Origin: Ilex aquifolium
Lineage: Eukaryota; Streptophyta; Magnoliopsida; Aquifoliales; Aquifoliaceae
DNA length: 64,000 nt
Direction of reading: 5' to 3'
Assembly: GCA_951799425.1 (NCBI GenBank)
Contig: OX637392.1
Span: 39,012,593-39,076,592 of the forward strand
Positions within the stretch are counted from its first letter, which is position 1. Each line of letters opens with the position of its first letter. The notes under the pieces are model-generated. The model made no database searches, was not told the origin of the DNA, and saw nothing but the letters and a program-made list of their open reading frames with translations. A program made the translations under genes and the position numbers. Shown one piece after another: positions 8,824 through 20,436 of this stretch.

Positions 8824-10807
8824 TGATTGTCACAAAAACGATATCTTTCCTAACCCCTAATTACTATCCCTCAATGTATGCAATGTATGGACGGGGGAGA
8901 AGAATTTCTTCCCCTAGGGATAGTGTCAAAAGGAAGGGCAATGAGGAAAGGGAAATGGGAAGATGTAAGTATAGGATATGTGTGCACAAAAATGCTCCCC
9001 AATCGCAAGGAGACTTTCGTGTGTCGTGAGTTACTTGGAAGAGTATTCCAAGGTCGTATCCACAGGGAAGGTAGTGAATCAAGGTTGAAATGATTTGGTA
9101 AAACACGAAAATGTAAAATCTTTAGTCTTGAAAGTTGATTGGTGAATTTTATGCTAATGAAAATGTAATGATAATATAAATGTTGGCAATTCCAAAAGAT
9201 CACTCCAATGGGTATACCACCTCAACTCAAAGCACTCCTCCTATTGAGCATGAATGAACGCTTGAATCACGGAAAGCCGAGGATGGCATCGATGAGTATC
9301 TAAGCATGAATCGTGACTAAGCCTACGGTTTATCAAAGACTCATCAACACATCCATCTTCTATCCGGTCAAAACGAACCATTTGACTCTAAAGGGAAAGA
9401 GGAGAAATAGTTGAAATGGTATCCCCAAGGGAGATCCCTCTTGGTCTTGCCAACTAGAGGATTTAGCTACTCATACTTGGAATGGAAATAACTATGTAAT
9501 GGAAAAGCATTCAAATCTATGAACTTCTAAGGTGGCTAAATATCAGGATTTATGAGCTAAAAGAACATGTATTTAAACCCATTGCATAGCTATGAAAGAT
9601 GAAATACTTGAAGCATTAATGGTGAAGCATTAAATGAACATTGAACTAACAAAACATGAAGGAAAAAACAACATTCATGGCATTCAATGAACTACTAAGA
9701 GTCTTACTCAAGATTACAAGGCAATGCAGTGGAAGAAATGCAAAAATCACAACTTTCTCTCTCTAGAAACTACTGTTCATCTTCTTCTCCGCCCAGAGTT
9801 TCTCTCTCTAAAAAACCTATTACCAAAATGCTAAGTGAATAATAATTCTCTACCCTGGTCCTGACCATCCTTGGAGAAAACTTCTTTTTCCCAAAACGTG
9901 CCTGGGTCAATCCCTGTAGTTCCCTGGTGTCACTCCTTGCAGTAGAGCTGAGTCTGGAATATGGAAATGCAGAATGTGTTCTGCAACCCCCAGCAGGTCC
10001 CCTTTTTTCTCCCTTTAATTAAAGCCATCTTGTAATCCATATCAATGCAGGGGTGAAGGAAGCTTCAGGGTGTGTAAGAGATGTCAGGTAGCATGTAGAA
10101 GGAATGCATGTGGGACCCTCCAAGCTGCAAAGTTGAGTCGCAGGCTGTCTGGAGAAAAGTTGCAAAAACCTTCCGGAAGGTAGACATGAACCTACCGGAA
10201 GGTCGCTGAAAGAACAATTAAATGAAAAGAATCAAATGCAAGAACTTCCGGAAGGTCGACATCAGAAACAAAAATCTTCCGGAAGGTTCAGTCCAGTAGC
10301 CAAAACCTTCCGGAAGGTTCATTCCAGTAGACAAAACCTTCCGGAAGATTTTGGCAGTCAAAAAGAAACCCAAGGCAAAACCTTCCGGAAGGTTCATTCC
10401 AGTAGACAAAACCTTCCGGAAGGTTTACTCCAGTAGCTAACATCTTCCGGAAGGTTCATTCCAGTGGATAAAACCTTCCGGAAGGTATTAGCTGTGAGAA
10501 GGTCATCCAGGGCTTTTTAACAACACCTTCCGGAAGGCCGACATACACCTTCCGGAAGGTTTTCTGACTGTGAGCAAAAATTGGATTTCTTTCTCCTCCA
10601 AACCTTCCTTAAAGCTTCCCCATATACTCCATTAGCCTCATACAATACCATGGGGGTTTAAGTTATGTCATTTACATCATTTTACATGCATTCACCCAAA
10701 ATTCCATCAACCCATATTCAAAACTAAAACAATCCCATTTATTGACAAAAAGAAGTGAAACAAAAGCACGTTAGCACACAATACATGTCATTGTTATGTG
10801 CTAATCA
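8824..10807 (-). repeat. 3' LTR of Athila element 1
   Basis: It is a near-identical direct repeat of 20943-22852. It is 74 bp longer than its partner because of an extra segment of about 74 bp (around 10342-10415) within the palindrome array. Short ORFs in both LTRs are repeated identically and are not genes. Confidence 0.95.
10168..10560 (-). repeat. CCTTCCGGAAGG palindrome array in the 3' LTR
   Basis: About twelve copies of CCTTCCGGAAGG or one-base variants, often extended to the 16-bp palindrome AACCTTCCGGAAGGTT, are spaced about 20-50 bp apart. In element orientation they begin about 250 bp into the LTR, in the U3 region. Confidence 0.93.
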
Positions 10808-10844
10808 CACCCCCCAACTTGCGATTTGCTAGTCCCTAGCAAAT
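10808..10844 (-). other. 3' polypurine tract with upstream 9-bp stem-loop
   Basis: In element orientation, ATTTGCTAG-GGA-CTAGCAAAT (10844-10824) is followed by AAGTTGGGGGGTG, which abuts the 3' LTR. The purine tract primes plus-strand DNA synthesis. The stem-loop is conserved in element A and element 3 (see findings). Confidence 0.85.
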
Positions 10845-11156
10845 ATAATTTCCAGTCCCAAACCAATATGCACACACACTTTCATAAAAAATAAAGAAAC
10901 ACAAAAAGGAACTCAGCGAAGTAAAATCAACTAAATCATATTGCAAATATGGTTTTAACTTTGTTCAACTACAATCAACCCATTGTGGTATTTCATAGAA
11001 AAGTTCATTACAATGTGAGCATAATCACAACAAAAACGGCCAGAACCTAAAGACACTTCTACAGGCCGACACCAAAAAGAAAGTAACCCTAATTCTCTGC
11101 TCCACCCTTAACAGACACAACAAACAAAAACAAAGAAACACAACCAAATCCAGCCT

Positions 11157-12611
11157 CTACTTCTCACCACCACCATCATCATCATGATCAGGGGGTAGGT
11201 CAAAGTCACTCTCCCCCTCAGTCTCGTCCTCAGACTCCTCATCAGTGTCTCCAATCTCAACCATGGTAGAGGTAGAAGGATAGGGGGAGGTTGAGCTACC
11301 CTGGCCCGGAATGGGGTTCCCTGGGAACTTACGCTGAAAGAGCTGTGTCATCATGGCAGCGATCCCCTGCACCGTCTCTTTCATCCCACGCACCTCATTC
11401 TTGATTCCTTTAACTTCTCCCTTAATTCCCTGCACTTCACCCACCAGTGCATCGAGGCGCTGTGGAATAGCATGATCGGGAGTAGGTGCAGGGGCTGGTG
11501 CTGTAGGAGGGGCTTCAGTAGAAGTTCCCGCATCAGACGGCTGTGGTTGTGGCTGTGGCTGGGGCTGTGGTCCTGGATCCCTGCTCCTCTCACCCTTAGC
11601 CCTGGCAGCCCTCTTCTGACTGCTGGCCATCCCAATTGCTCCAAACTCTGGCGGGAGCAGCTTTTCTTGGCCATAGTGCTTCACATTCGCCTGATCACAC
11701 AACTTAGTGACCAAGTTGGGAAAGGGCAGGTTTGCCTTTGGCTTATCCATCCGGGCAAATTCCCGCATCTCCAACCAAATATAGTAGGCCACATCAAACG
11801 CCACCCCTGTCATAAAGGCATGCAGTAGAGACAACTTCTCCACGTTTGGATTTTTTTCCGAACCCCGGGGCATCAAGTTGTAATGTAGTACTTTGTTCAT
11901 CACCCCATAAGTGTGCTTGAGGCCCCCGACGAATGTCGTTCCCTTAAACGTTGTCGGATCCTCATACGTGAGGTTCACATACTCCTCAAGTGTTTTGTTC
12001 GCATCCACGTTGTGTGGGTAGACAGGGGTGGATGCGGGAGGTCTAGCATACCCCATTGCCATGGCAATTGTATCAGGGGTGACCTCAAATGATTTCCCCC
12101 TCACATTAGATTTCAACTTACTCTCATCATCCCCAAAAACAAACAATTTCTGATAAAATTCTCGACACATTCCCAGGTTGTACCCCTTCACCTCAACAAA
12201 CCAAACACCCAAACCCCGTTCCTCAATAATTTTCACAACCTCATCCGTAATACCAAGGGAGATTCGATCAACATACCTCTCACATGTCACACCTTTTTCC
12301 TCAATCCTTTTTCTTCTTTCATCATGCCTTGCCTTTGTCCTACGCTCCGCCTTTTCCTGAGAGCTAGGACCTTCCCCGGTCCTTTTCCTAGAAGCTGAGC
12401 CAGAGGGGGGTGGAGACTCGGGGCCAGTCCTCTTTGTCTTGGCCATGAGTGAGACGAACACCCCAAACCCCAAAGCGATCATGAACCACGACCATATGCT
12501 TCCAAGGGTCCCCCATGCGTCCATAGTTGCCTCATTCAATCGAGCCATGGTAGGTGAGTAGGGTGATTTGGAGAGGAGATGGAAAAGTGGTGAATTTTGG
12601 GGGAAAAACAA
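11157..12611 (-). CDS. accessory ORF of Athila element 1 (putative plant transposon protein domain)
   Basis: The frame encodes 484 residues, with alternative starts at residues 22 (MARLNEA) and 56. Residues about 34-55 (GTLGSIWSWFMIALGFGVFV) are hydrophobic and could span a membrane. Residues 58-105 are strongly basic. Residues about 110-310 resemble the domain of unknown function that Pfam calls putative plant transposon protein, common as an extra ORF in Athila-like elements. A run of PQ repeats follows near 348-358. Next comes a clear heptad region, GEVQGIKGEVKGIKNEVRG (about 391-410), likely a coiled coil, and then an acidic tail. A homologue at 51361-52398 in element 3 shares VREFY and P-F--LVT-LC blocks. 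It occupies the place of the env-like ORF of classical Athila, but its function is unknown. The palindrome array at 12841-13126 lies 230-510 bp upstream. Confidence 0.8.
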   Translation of the reverse strand: MFFPQNSPLFHLLSKSPYSPTMARLNEATMDAWGTLGSIWSWFMIALGFGVFVSLMAKTKRTGPESPPPSGSASRKRTGEGPSSQEKAERRTKARHDERRKRIEEKGVTCERYVDRISLGITDEVVKIIEERGLGVWFVEVKGYNLGMCREFYQKLFVFGDDESKLKSNVRGKSFEVTPDTIAMAMGYARPPASTPVYPHNVDANKTLEEYVNLTYEDPTTFKGTTFVGGLKHTYGVMNKVLHYNLMPRGSEKNPNVEKLSLLHAFMTGVAFDVAYYIWLEMREFARMDKPKANLPFPNLVTKLCDQANVKHYGQEKLLPPEFGAIGMASSQKRAARAKGERSRDPGPQPQPQPQPQPSDAGTSTEAPPTAPAPAPTPDHAIPQRLDALVGEVQGIKGEVKGIKNEVRGMKETVQGIAAMMTQLFQRKFPGNPIPGQGSSTSPYPSTSTMVEIGDTDEESEDETEGESDFDLPPDHDDDGGGEK

Positions 12612-12840
12612 AAACTTAGGGTTTTACAAGAATTCCTTGGGATTTCGGCTCAAAAGTTCCAAGATTCACCCTTAATCAAGGGAAAATAGAAGGTAAAGAT
12701 GATTGGATAGGGGTTTCGAAGCTCAAGGAGGGAGGAGGAGGAGAGGAGAGAGTTTGGGCAAGTCGGATTTTAGAAAGGCAATGAAAGGGTTTCCGAAAAA
12801 TTTAGATTTAAAACCCTTGTTTTTTTGGGTTTCAGACTCG

Positions 12841-13126
12841 ATCTTCCGGAAGGTCTATGTAAACCTTCCGGAAGGTTTTACTTACTGCCTGATTTAAAAC
12901 AATCAGTAGGTAAGATCTTCCGGAAGGTCGATGTAAACCTTCCGGAAGGTTTTACTTATTGCCTATTTTAAAACAGTCAGTAAATAATATCTTCCGGAAG
13001 GTATATGTCGACCTTCCGGAAGGTTTCACTCTCTGGAAAATCAAGCACTTCCAGTAGGTAACATCTTCCGGAAGGTCGATGTCGACCTTCCGGAAGGTTT
13101 TACTTACTGGCAAACCTTCCGGAAGG
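12841..13126 (-). repeat. internal CCTTCCGGAAGG palindrome array upstream of the accessory ORF
   Basis: Nine copies of CCTTCCGGAAGG or one-base variants are mostly arranged as pairs about 21 bp apart, the pairs repeating roughly every 74 bp. It is the same motif as in this element's LTRs, although the surrounding sequence differs. It sits just 5' of the accessory ORF in element orientation. No clean TATA box is visible between array and ORF. Confidence 0.9.
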
Positions 13127-14801
13127 TTTTGCCTTTACAGCAAAACCTATCCTTTATTCAACAGAATCACTTCCAAACCATTCTTACTCCATTCCAACCC
13201 CTCAAGTGCCTATCTAAGGACATCTAAGCCACCCACAACTTGGATCACATCAATCAACCACTATCGATCATCCCCACATTACTTCAAATATCTGAAACTT
13301 GAGAAATATTTCCTTATTCTTGCGAGCATGGAGCTTTTTAAACAAATTTCTCAATTGAATGAACTAGATGCACATGAGCAAAACCATAGTCCCCAATGCT
13401 AGTCAGAAGTATGCACCTACCAATTAATTTTCAACTCGTGTGCATGTGAATTTAAAGAAGTAATTTGGGCATTTACGAAATAGAATTCACATTCGACAGG
13501 CTATACAAACTCAGTTTCAATGCAAAACTCACCAAGGGACACTCTTAATCAATAATCGCACTCACGTTATACAGGTATGCACTCCATGTGTACATGTGAT
13601 ATAGAATCTTGTATTCAAAACAAAGTGCTCACATGTAATCCAAAAATGAAGTTCATATGTGAAAATGAAGCAACCTTGGCATAGTCTCATGAATAGAATA
13701 TTAGTTCATTAGGTAGTAAGACACAACTTGTCATTTTCTTTGAATTTATGCGCCTCCCATGCTTCTCTAGATCACCTAGGACTTTTAAAGGTTATAATGG
13801 GGCCTTGGGGTGATATATAGGTAAAAGAAATGACGGATTTAGGATAACAAAGAAGATTGTTCCGAGTGAGAGACATTTGTCTTAGATAACCACTTCCCTT
13901 TTATGGGATTTTGATTTTTCTCACCATCATCACACCCCTTGCTTATTTTCTTTATTCTTCTAAACATCATTCTTTTCTTTTGATCACTCTTTATTCTTTT
14001 CACCCCTTTTTCTCCTTTTCTTGGATTTTCATTCACTCTTTGAGTTTCAAATCATTCCTCCCTTTTGTTGGAGTTTCCACACCATACTTTCTTCTCTTTT
14101 GCACTCACTCATATTCAGCTCTAGGAACAACCACAGTGAGGTAGATTTTTATCCTCTTGCATTGGCTTGGTCAAATGTGTGGCATAGAAATGAATTTTAA
14201 AATGGGCTCAATCACGGCACTAGGGATAAAATTTCCTCAAGAAAAAGAAAAGGGCTAAGGCTCAATGTATTCAACAATGGCCTAAGATCACTTCCAGGTC
14301 CACATGAGAGAAGCATTACATGATCAAGACAAATCAGTCTACTAACCAAATGCAACCAACCAAAACAAGCATAATGAGACTATTGAACAAACTTGATATC
14401 AAAAATTGTTCTTTGAGTAAACGTAAGTTCCCTCCAAAAAGGTTTGGCACTAAAGCTCTCATGGGTCTTTACTCATCTCCACTACTTATGTCAAGCTTAA
14501 AACATGAATCCGACCCGTAAATTACTGAAATTACAAATTCAGGAATCACATACAAATAAGTTCGAAAATCAATACATATGTGATACTTATGCATAGGATC
14601 CATTTCTATAGTAAGCTCATGTGCACAAAGTTCACAACAACGATCAACATGTCATCCGGTTCATACTCGCTTCATAAGGGAATACAGATCAACTTAAAGG
14701 TATTTTCCATCAAAAATTTTCAAAATTTCTCACATATTTTGTACTAATGCGATAAAAGAATAATACTTCCCAACAACCTTGGTGTACATACAAATGGTGC
14801 A
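13127..14801 (-). other. non-coding spacer between pol and accessory ORF (element 1)
   Basis: Nothing gene-like is seen. The stretch is AT-rich with a pyrimidine-rich part near 13.9-14.1 kb. No counterpart of the small Cys-rich ORF of elements A and 3 was found here. Confidence 0.6.
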
Positions 14802-14841
14802 CCTCACCCCCCAACTAGAATCATGCATTGTCCTCAATGCA
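14802..14841 (-). other. internal stem-loop plus purine tract after pol (element 1)
   Basis: In element orientation, TGCATTG-AGGA-CAATGCA (14841-14824) is followed by AGTTGGGGGGTGAGG (14816-14802). The arrangement copies the 3' polypurine module, and element 3 has the counterpart at 49931-49968 with paired base changes in the stem. Confidence 0.75.
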
Positions 14842-15045
14842 ACAAAAGGATATAGTATGCAATGGAAGACAATAAAAGATAAATAGGGTAAGAGAACACC
14901 TCGCAATTGCGCTTTTGACAAAAGCACCAAGATCTGGATCCAAGAGAAAACAAAGCTATACACCAACAACAAGTAAGTGACATGAAATAAAAACATGACA
15001 TAATTAAAACAACAGAAACTGTACATGCAAACAAGGGTCCACTTG

Positions 15046-18000
15046 TTAATCCTCAACCACGTCCGGATACACCGGGTCGGTTAACTCTTCCTCCACCACT
15101 TGGTTTTCAAAGCCCTCAAAGAATGGCTTAAGTCTTTGGCCATTTACCTTGAATGTTTGGCCATCTTTGAGGTTGGTAATCTCAACAGCTCCATTGGGGT
15201 AGGCCACCTTGACGAGATATGGGCCATCCCAACGGGATCTTAACTTTCCGGGAAAAATGGAGAGGCGGGAATTATACAAGAGTACCTTTTGCCCGGGCTC
15301 GAATGATTTCCTCACGATGGAGTTATCATGAAAGATTTTCGCCCGTTCCTTTGAAATTTTAGAACTCTCGTATGCATCCCGCCGAATTTCTTCCAATTCA
15401 TTCATTTCTAACATCCTGTTTTTACCCGCCATTCTCATATTGAAATTTAGAGTCTTGATGGCCCAATAGGCCTTATGTTCCATTTCTACCGGCAGATGGC
15501 AAGCCTTTCCATAGACAAGCCGATAGGGAGACATGCCCAAAACTGTCTTGTAGGCAGTACGATATGCCCACAGGGCATCAATCAATCTCTCAGACCAATC
15601 CTTCCTATTGGGGTTAACTGTTTTCTCAAGGATGGTCTTGATCTCCCTATTGGCTAGCTCGGCTTGGCCATTTGTTTGTGGGTGATAAGCGGTGGATACT
15701 TTATGTGTAACGCCATATTTGAACACTAAAGATGCAACTGGCCTGTTACAGAAATGTGATCCACCGTCACTAATCAAAGCACGAGGCATCCCGAACCTCG
15801 AAAAAATGTTCTCTTTCAAAAACTTGACCACAACCCGGTGGTCATTAGTCTTTGTCGGGATAGCCTCCACCCATTTGGACACGTAGTCCACTGCCAGCAG
15901 AATGTATAGATAGCCAAACGACATAGGGAAGGGACCCATGAAATCGATGCCCCAACAATCGAATATTTCTATCACAAGTATAGGGGAGAGGGGCATCATA
16001 TTCCTTTGGGTCACACTCCCCAACCGTTGGCATCTATCACATTCTTTACAAAATGAAATGCAATCCTTAATTAAAGAAGGCCAGTAGAAACCTGATTGGA
16101 GAATCTTTGCAGAAGTTTTCTTGGCGGAGAAATGGCCACCACAGGCTTGGGAGTGACAGAAGGCAAGGACTTTCCGCTGCTCATTTTCAGGCACACATCG
16201 CCTCATGATTTGGTCCGGACAATACTTGAACAAATACGGATTATCGAAGTAGAAGTACTTCACATCGGCCATAAATCTCCTTTTATCCTCAGAGCTCCAG
16301 TGTGGTGGGATTTGTCCTGTTGCAAGGTAATTGCAAATGTCAGCATACCAAGGACAATGAGAATGAATGGACAATAACTGCTCATCAGGGAACAAGTCTG
16401 GGATAGGGATGTGCTCATTTGTCTCTTGTGCCACCAGCCGGGATAAGTGATCCGCCACAACATTCTCAACTCCCTTCTTGTCTTTAATAGTCAAATCAAA
16501 TTCTTGTAGGAGGAGGATCCACCTAATGAGTCTTGGCTTCGCATCCTGCTTAGATAACAAGTACTTTAAGGCAGAATGGTCAGTGAAGATAACAATAGGT
16601 GAACCAATGATATATGAACGGAATTTATCAAGAGCAAACACTACAGCTAGCAATTCTTTTTCAGTGGTAGTGTAATTCATTTGTGCCTCATTAAGTGTCT
16701 TGCTAGCGTAGTGTATAACATGCGGTCGATTGTCCTTCCTCTGACCAAGCACTGCGCCGACCGCGTAGTCACTCGCGTCGCACATAAGCTCGAAGGGTAG
16801 ATCCCAATTGGGTGGTTGCATGATAGGAGGCGTGACAAGCATGCTTTTTAGTTTCTTAAAAGATGCCTCACACTCATGCGACCACTCAAAAGGAACATCC
16901 TTAGACAGTAAATTGGTCAGGGGTCGGGCCAATGCACTAAAATTTTGAATGAACCGGCGATAGAAACCTGCATGGCCCAAAAATGACCGGATTCCCTTGA
17001 TGGTTGTCGGCGTGGGAAGGTTGGAGATGGCCTCCACCTTGGATCTGTCCACTTCAATGCCCCTTGCCGACACTATGTGACCCAACACGATCCCTTCCGT
17101 CACCATAAAGTGACACTTCTCCCAATTTAGCACAAGATTCTTCTCCTCACATCTCTCCAACACCTTCTCCAAATTTTCCAAACACCCCTTAAAGGAGTCC
17201 CCGAAGACTGAGAAGTCATCCATAAACACCTCGACAATCTTCTCCACCATATCACTAAAAATCCCCATCATGCAACGTTGGAATGTTCCAGGGGCATTAC
17301 ATAGCCCGAAAGGCATGCGACGATACGCAAAGGTACCGTAGGGGCAAGTGAAGGTGGTTTTCTCCTGGTCTTCAAGGGCAATCTCTATCTGATTGTAGCC
17401 AGAGTATCCATCTAAGAAGCAATAGAAAAGATGCCCCGCTACCCGTTCTAGCACTTGATCGAGGAATGGAATTGGAAAGTGGTCTTTCTTTGTGCACAAG
17501 TTGAGCTTCCGGTAATCAATACACACTCTCCACCCAGTGATTACTCTTGTTGGAATGAGCTCATTCTTCTCGTTTTCCACCACGGTCACACCCGACTTCT
17601 TGGGGACTACTTGTGTGGGACTAACCCACTTACTGTCGGCAATTGGAAAGATGATTCCCACGTCAAGTAGTTTCAAAACCTCATCCCGTACCACATCCTT
17701 CATGATCGGATTTAATCTCCTTTGTGGCTGGCGAGATGGTTTTGCATCTTCTTCAAGGTAGATCCGGTGTGTGCAAATGGTAGGATTTATCCCCTTGATA
17801 TCCGCAATTGTCCACCCAATTGCTCCCTTATGTCTCCGCAGTACCTCTAAGAGATCTCCTTCTTGCTTTGCATCCAATGTCGAACTAATCACCACCGGGA
17901 ATGATTCATCTTCCCCAAGATATGCATACTTTAAGTGGGAAGGTAGTGGCCTCAATTCCAAGGTAGGCTTTTGTACATCGGATGGAAATATCTTCTTCTC

Positions 18001-20379
18001 TTGGTGTGGGAGTCTTTCAAATGTTGGGATCCACTTATCCACCCCTTTCAACTCTTCCATGCTCACTTCCTCATCTAACTTTACAAGTTCAACAAGGTCC
18101 TCCTCCATGCAGTCCAACATCCCTTCTAATTCCACTTGCTCCTCAATAAACGTGTCGATTCTATTGATCTCGTTCACCTCCACATCATCCCCGGGTTGTT
18201 TTGCTAAATTGAACACATTCAACTCCATGGTCATGTTCCCAAAAGCCAACTTCATTAGACCATTCCTGCAATTAATCACAGCATTAGCAGTAGCAAGAAA
18301 AGGTCTTCCAAGAATAACGGGGATTTGGGAATTAAGATTAGCAACCGGGTGTGTATCTAATACAATAAAATCGACTGGAAAGTAAAAATTGTCAACTTGG
18401 ACAAGCACATCTTCCACTACTCCCCTTGGTGTGCGTATGCTCCGGTCCGCCAGTTGAAGTGTAACTGAGGTGGGCTTCAACTCTTCAAGCTTGAGTTGTT
18501 GGTACACGGAGTAAGGAAGAAGATTGACGCTCGCCCCCAAGTCAAGCAATGCTTGCTCAACCCGGCAATTCCCAATGGTGATGGCAATTGTTGGACAACC
18601 GGGATCCTTGAATTTTGGAGGAGTGTTGGTCCTCAATATGGAGCTCACTTGTTCGGTGAGAAATGCCTTCTTTCGGACATTCAACTTCCTTTTCACCGTG
18701 CATAGGTCCTTCAATATCTTGGCACATGACGGAATTTGCTTGATGGCATCAAGGAGCGGGATGTTGATTTTCACCTGCTTAAACAAATCCAAAATGTCAG
18801 AATAATTAGCCACCTTGACAGGTGACTTCAACCGATGGGGAAAAGGGGCAGGTATAGAAGGAAAGCATAAACCATCATCAATCACATGTTCTTTATCAAC
18901 CCCATCTCTCTCACTCTTTTCACTCGACTCGCCCTTGTCGGCCTCACTTTCTTTGGCCTCACTCTCAATATCTTTTTCTTTTGGCAATGCGGCCTTTGGT
19001 GTCAACTTTGGCACCACCATCTTTTCAAATTGTTTACCACTCCTAAGTGTGGTGACAGCTTTGAGTTGCTCAAAACCCTCCTGGGAAGTCTCGGCCAACT
19101 CAACCACATTTTGACCTTTGGGATTTTGTTGGGGTTGAGAGGGAAATTTTCCCTTCTCTTGTTGAGACAACCCAATGGCATTGGTGATCTTGGTGAGTTG
19201 GGCCGAAATATCCTTATTGAAAGTGGTTTGGCTTTGGATGAAGGCATGAACCACATCTTCTAGACTCCGTTTATGAGGTGGTTGGTAGCTGGAAGAACTA
19301 GATGGGCCTTGTCCGGAAAAATTCTGTGGGGGAGGGTTGGATTGGTATCCTTGTGGATTGGACCGTGGGTATTGGGAGCTTGAAGTTTGCCCCTGACCTT
19401 GATGTTGGGATTGGTACGGACCTTGCTTGGGAGGTGCAGGAGGTGTATATGTGTTTGAGCCATAAGGAATGGGGTTCTCATTCCTCCAACTGAAATTAGG
19501 GTGATCACGATACCCCGAATTGTAAGTGTTGGGATTTGGAGGAAATGATTGCCTTGGTTGGTTGAAGGCATTAACTTGGTCATGGTATGCCTCCTTAAGT
19601 GCCGGGATGCTCGGACACTCCGATGTGGAATGCTCGACACCACCACAAACAGAACAAACCTCCTCGGCTCTTGACACATGAGAGACATTTCGTCTCCTCT
19701 CTACCTCAAGGCTATCCACTTTCCTAGACAATTTGGAAATTTGGGAAAGTAGATCCTCACGGTCTTTTAAGTCATACACCCCCCCCCGTGGTGGTTGACT
19801 ACTACCCGGCATTGTCCTAGGTATGTCATCCGGATCCTGAACACCCCAAGTTTGTGCCTTTTCAGCGAGGGTACCAAAATAGTCTAGGGCCTCATCGGGA
19901 TCTTTGTTCAAGAATTCACCATTGCACATCATATCTATGAATTGTCTATGGTTTGGGGTGATTCCTTCGTAGAAGAAAGTCACCAATTGCCATGAGTTAA
20001 AACCATGATGTGGTATGGAGTGAAGTAGATCCTTATAACGATCCCAACATTGATAAAACTGCTCATTGGGTTTTTCAGAAAAGTTTTGGATTTCCTTTTT
20101 CAAAAAGGTGGTTCGATGAACCGGGAAAATTTTTTTTAAGAAAAAGGAGACAATGTTATCCCATGACAGCATAGTCCGGGGTCCCATGGAATCAAGCCAC
20201 ACTCTTGCCTTCCCATCCATAGAGAAAGGGAACAATTTCATCCTGGCTATCTCTTCCAAATTGTGATTTGGGAGAAACGTTGCAACCATTTCCTCGTAAG
20301 ACCTTATGTGGTTATACGGGTTTTCATTTTCAACCCCCCTGAATTTGGGGATTAGTTGCAACATCCACGGTTTCAACAC
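15046..20379 (-). CDS. gag-pol polyprotein of Athila element 1 (1777 aa)
   Basis: A single uninterrupted frame encodes, in order: a gag domain (about 1-180); a CCHC knuckle (C242, C245, H250, C255); a Pro/Gln/Ser-rich linker; an aspartic protease with DLGAS (613-617); a reverse transcriptase with FMDD (1052-1055); an RNase H with D1201 and D1267; and an integrase with an HHCC finger ending C1447/C1450 and the D1479, D1538, E1574 triad (35 residues between the last two). The order PR-RT-RH-IN without a chromodomain and the DLGAS protease identify the Athila lineage. It copies the element through virus-like particles in the cytoplasm and integrates it in the nucleus. The first Met at 20379 may not be the natural start: a short gag-like stretch lies upstream (20437-20784). 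Confidence 0.93.
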   Translation of the reverse strand: MLKPWMLQLIPKFRGVENENPYNHIRSYEEMVATFLPNHNLEEIARMKLFPFSMDGKARVWLDSMGPRTMLSWDNIVSFFLKKIFPVHRTTFLKKEIQNFSEKPNEQFYQCWDRYKDLLHSIPHHGFNSWQLVTFFYEGITPNHRQFIDMMCNGEFLNKDPDEALDYFGTLAEKAQTWGVQDPDDIPRTMPGSSQPPRGGVYDLKDREDLLSQISKLSRKVDSLEVERRRNVSHVSRAEEVCSVCGGVEHSTSECPSIPALKEAYHDQVNAFNQPRQSFPPNPNTYNSGYRDHPNFSWRNENPIPYGSNTYTPPAPPKQGPYQSQHQGQGQTSSSQYPRSNPQGYQSNPPPQNFSGQGPSSSSSYQPPHKRSLEDVVHAFIQSQTTFNKDISAQLTKITNAIGLSQQEKGKFPSQPQQNPKGQNVVELAETSQEGFEQLKAVTTLRSGKQFEKMVVPKLTPKAALPKEKDIESEAKESEADKGESSEKSERDGVDKEHVIDDGLCFPSIPAPFPHRLKSPVKVANYSDILDLFKQVKINIPLLDAIKQIPSCAKILKDLCTVKRKLNVRKKAFLTEQVSSILRTNTPPKFKDPGCPTIAITIGNCRVEQALLDLGASVNLLPYSVYQQLKLEELKPTSVTLQLADRSIRTPRGVVEDVLVQVDNFYFPVDFIVLDTHPVANLNSQIPVILGRPFLATANAVINCRNGLMKLAFGNMTMELNVFNLAKQPGDDVEVNEINRIDTFIEEQVELEGMLDCMEEDLVELVKLDEEVSMEELKGVDKWIPTFERLPHQEKKIFPSDVQKPTLELRPLPSHLKYAYLGEDESFPVVISSTLDAKQEGDLLEVLRRHKGAIGWTIADIKGINPTICTHRIYLEEDAKPSRQPQRRLNPIMKDVVRDEVLKLLDVGIIFPIADSKWVSPTQVVPKKSGVTVVENEKNELIPTRVITGWRVCIDYRKLNLCTKKDHFPIPFLDQVLERVAGHLFYCFLDGYSGYNQIEIALEDQEKTTFTCPYGTFAYRRMPFGLCNAPGTFQRCMMGIFSDMVEKIVEVFMDDFSVFGDSFKGCLENLEKVLERCEEKNLVLNWEKCHFMVTEGIVLGHIVSARGIEVDRSKVEAISNLPTPTTIKGIRSFLGHAGFYRRFIQNFSALARPLTNLLSKDVPFEWSHECEASFKKLKSMLVTPPIMQPPNWDLPFELMCDASDYAVGAVLGQRKDNRPHVIHYASKTLNEAQMNYTTTEKELLAVVFALDKFRSYIIGSPIVIFTDHSALKYLLSKQDAKPRLIRWILLLQEFDLTIKDKKGVENVVADHLSRLVAQETNEHIPIPDLFPDEQLLSIHSHCPWYADICNYLATGQIPPHWSSEDKRRFMADVKYFYFDNPYLFKYCPDQIMRRCVPENEQRKVLAFCHSQACGGHFSAKKTSAKILQSGFYWPSLIKDCISFCKECDRCQRLGSVTQRNMMPLSPILVIEIFDCWGIDFMGPFPMSFGYLYILLAVDYVSKWVEAIPTKTNDHRVVVKFLKENIFSRFGMPRALISDGGSHFCNRPVASLVFKYGVTHKVSTAYHPQTNGQAELANREIKTILEKTVNPNRKDWSERLIDALWAYRTAYKTVLGMSPYRLVYGKACHLPVEMEHKAYWAIKTLNFNMRMAGKNRMLEMNELEEIRRDAYESSKISKERAKIFHDNSIVRKSFEPGQKVLLYNSRLSIFPGKLRSRWDGPYLVKVAYPNGAVEITNLKDGQTFKVNGQRLKPFFEGFENQVVEEELTDPVYPDVVED

Positions 20380-20436
20380 AAAAAGGTGATGTTGGACAGG
20401 GAGACGGATGCATGATGGTGTGGTGCTACGGGTAGG

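Noticed and set aside
8864-9203. Short open frames of 71-110 codons, repeated identically at 20983-21322
   Set aside because: They lie inside the two copies of the Athila element 1 LTR, have no domain and recur only because the LTR is duplicated.
10168-10560. Regularly spaced palindromic repeats resembling a CRISPR array
   Set aside because: The repeat is only 12-16 bp, the spacers are irregular and repeat themselves, it lies within LTRs, and the sequence is from a plant.
14730-15056. 108-codon hydrophobic minus-strand frame after pol that looks membrane-like
   Set aside because: It spans the internal purine tract and hairpin, has no counterpart in element 3 or A, and its composition follows from AT-rich DNA.
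17771-18385. 204-codon plus-strand frame inside the element 1 polyprotein
   Set aside because: It is the antisense shadow of a 1777-codon frame with clear domains.
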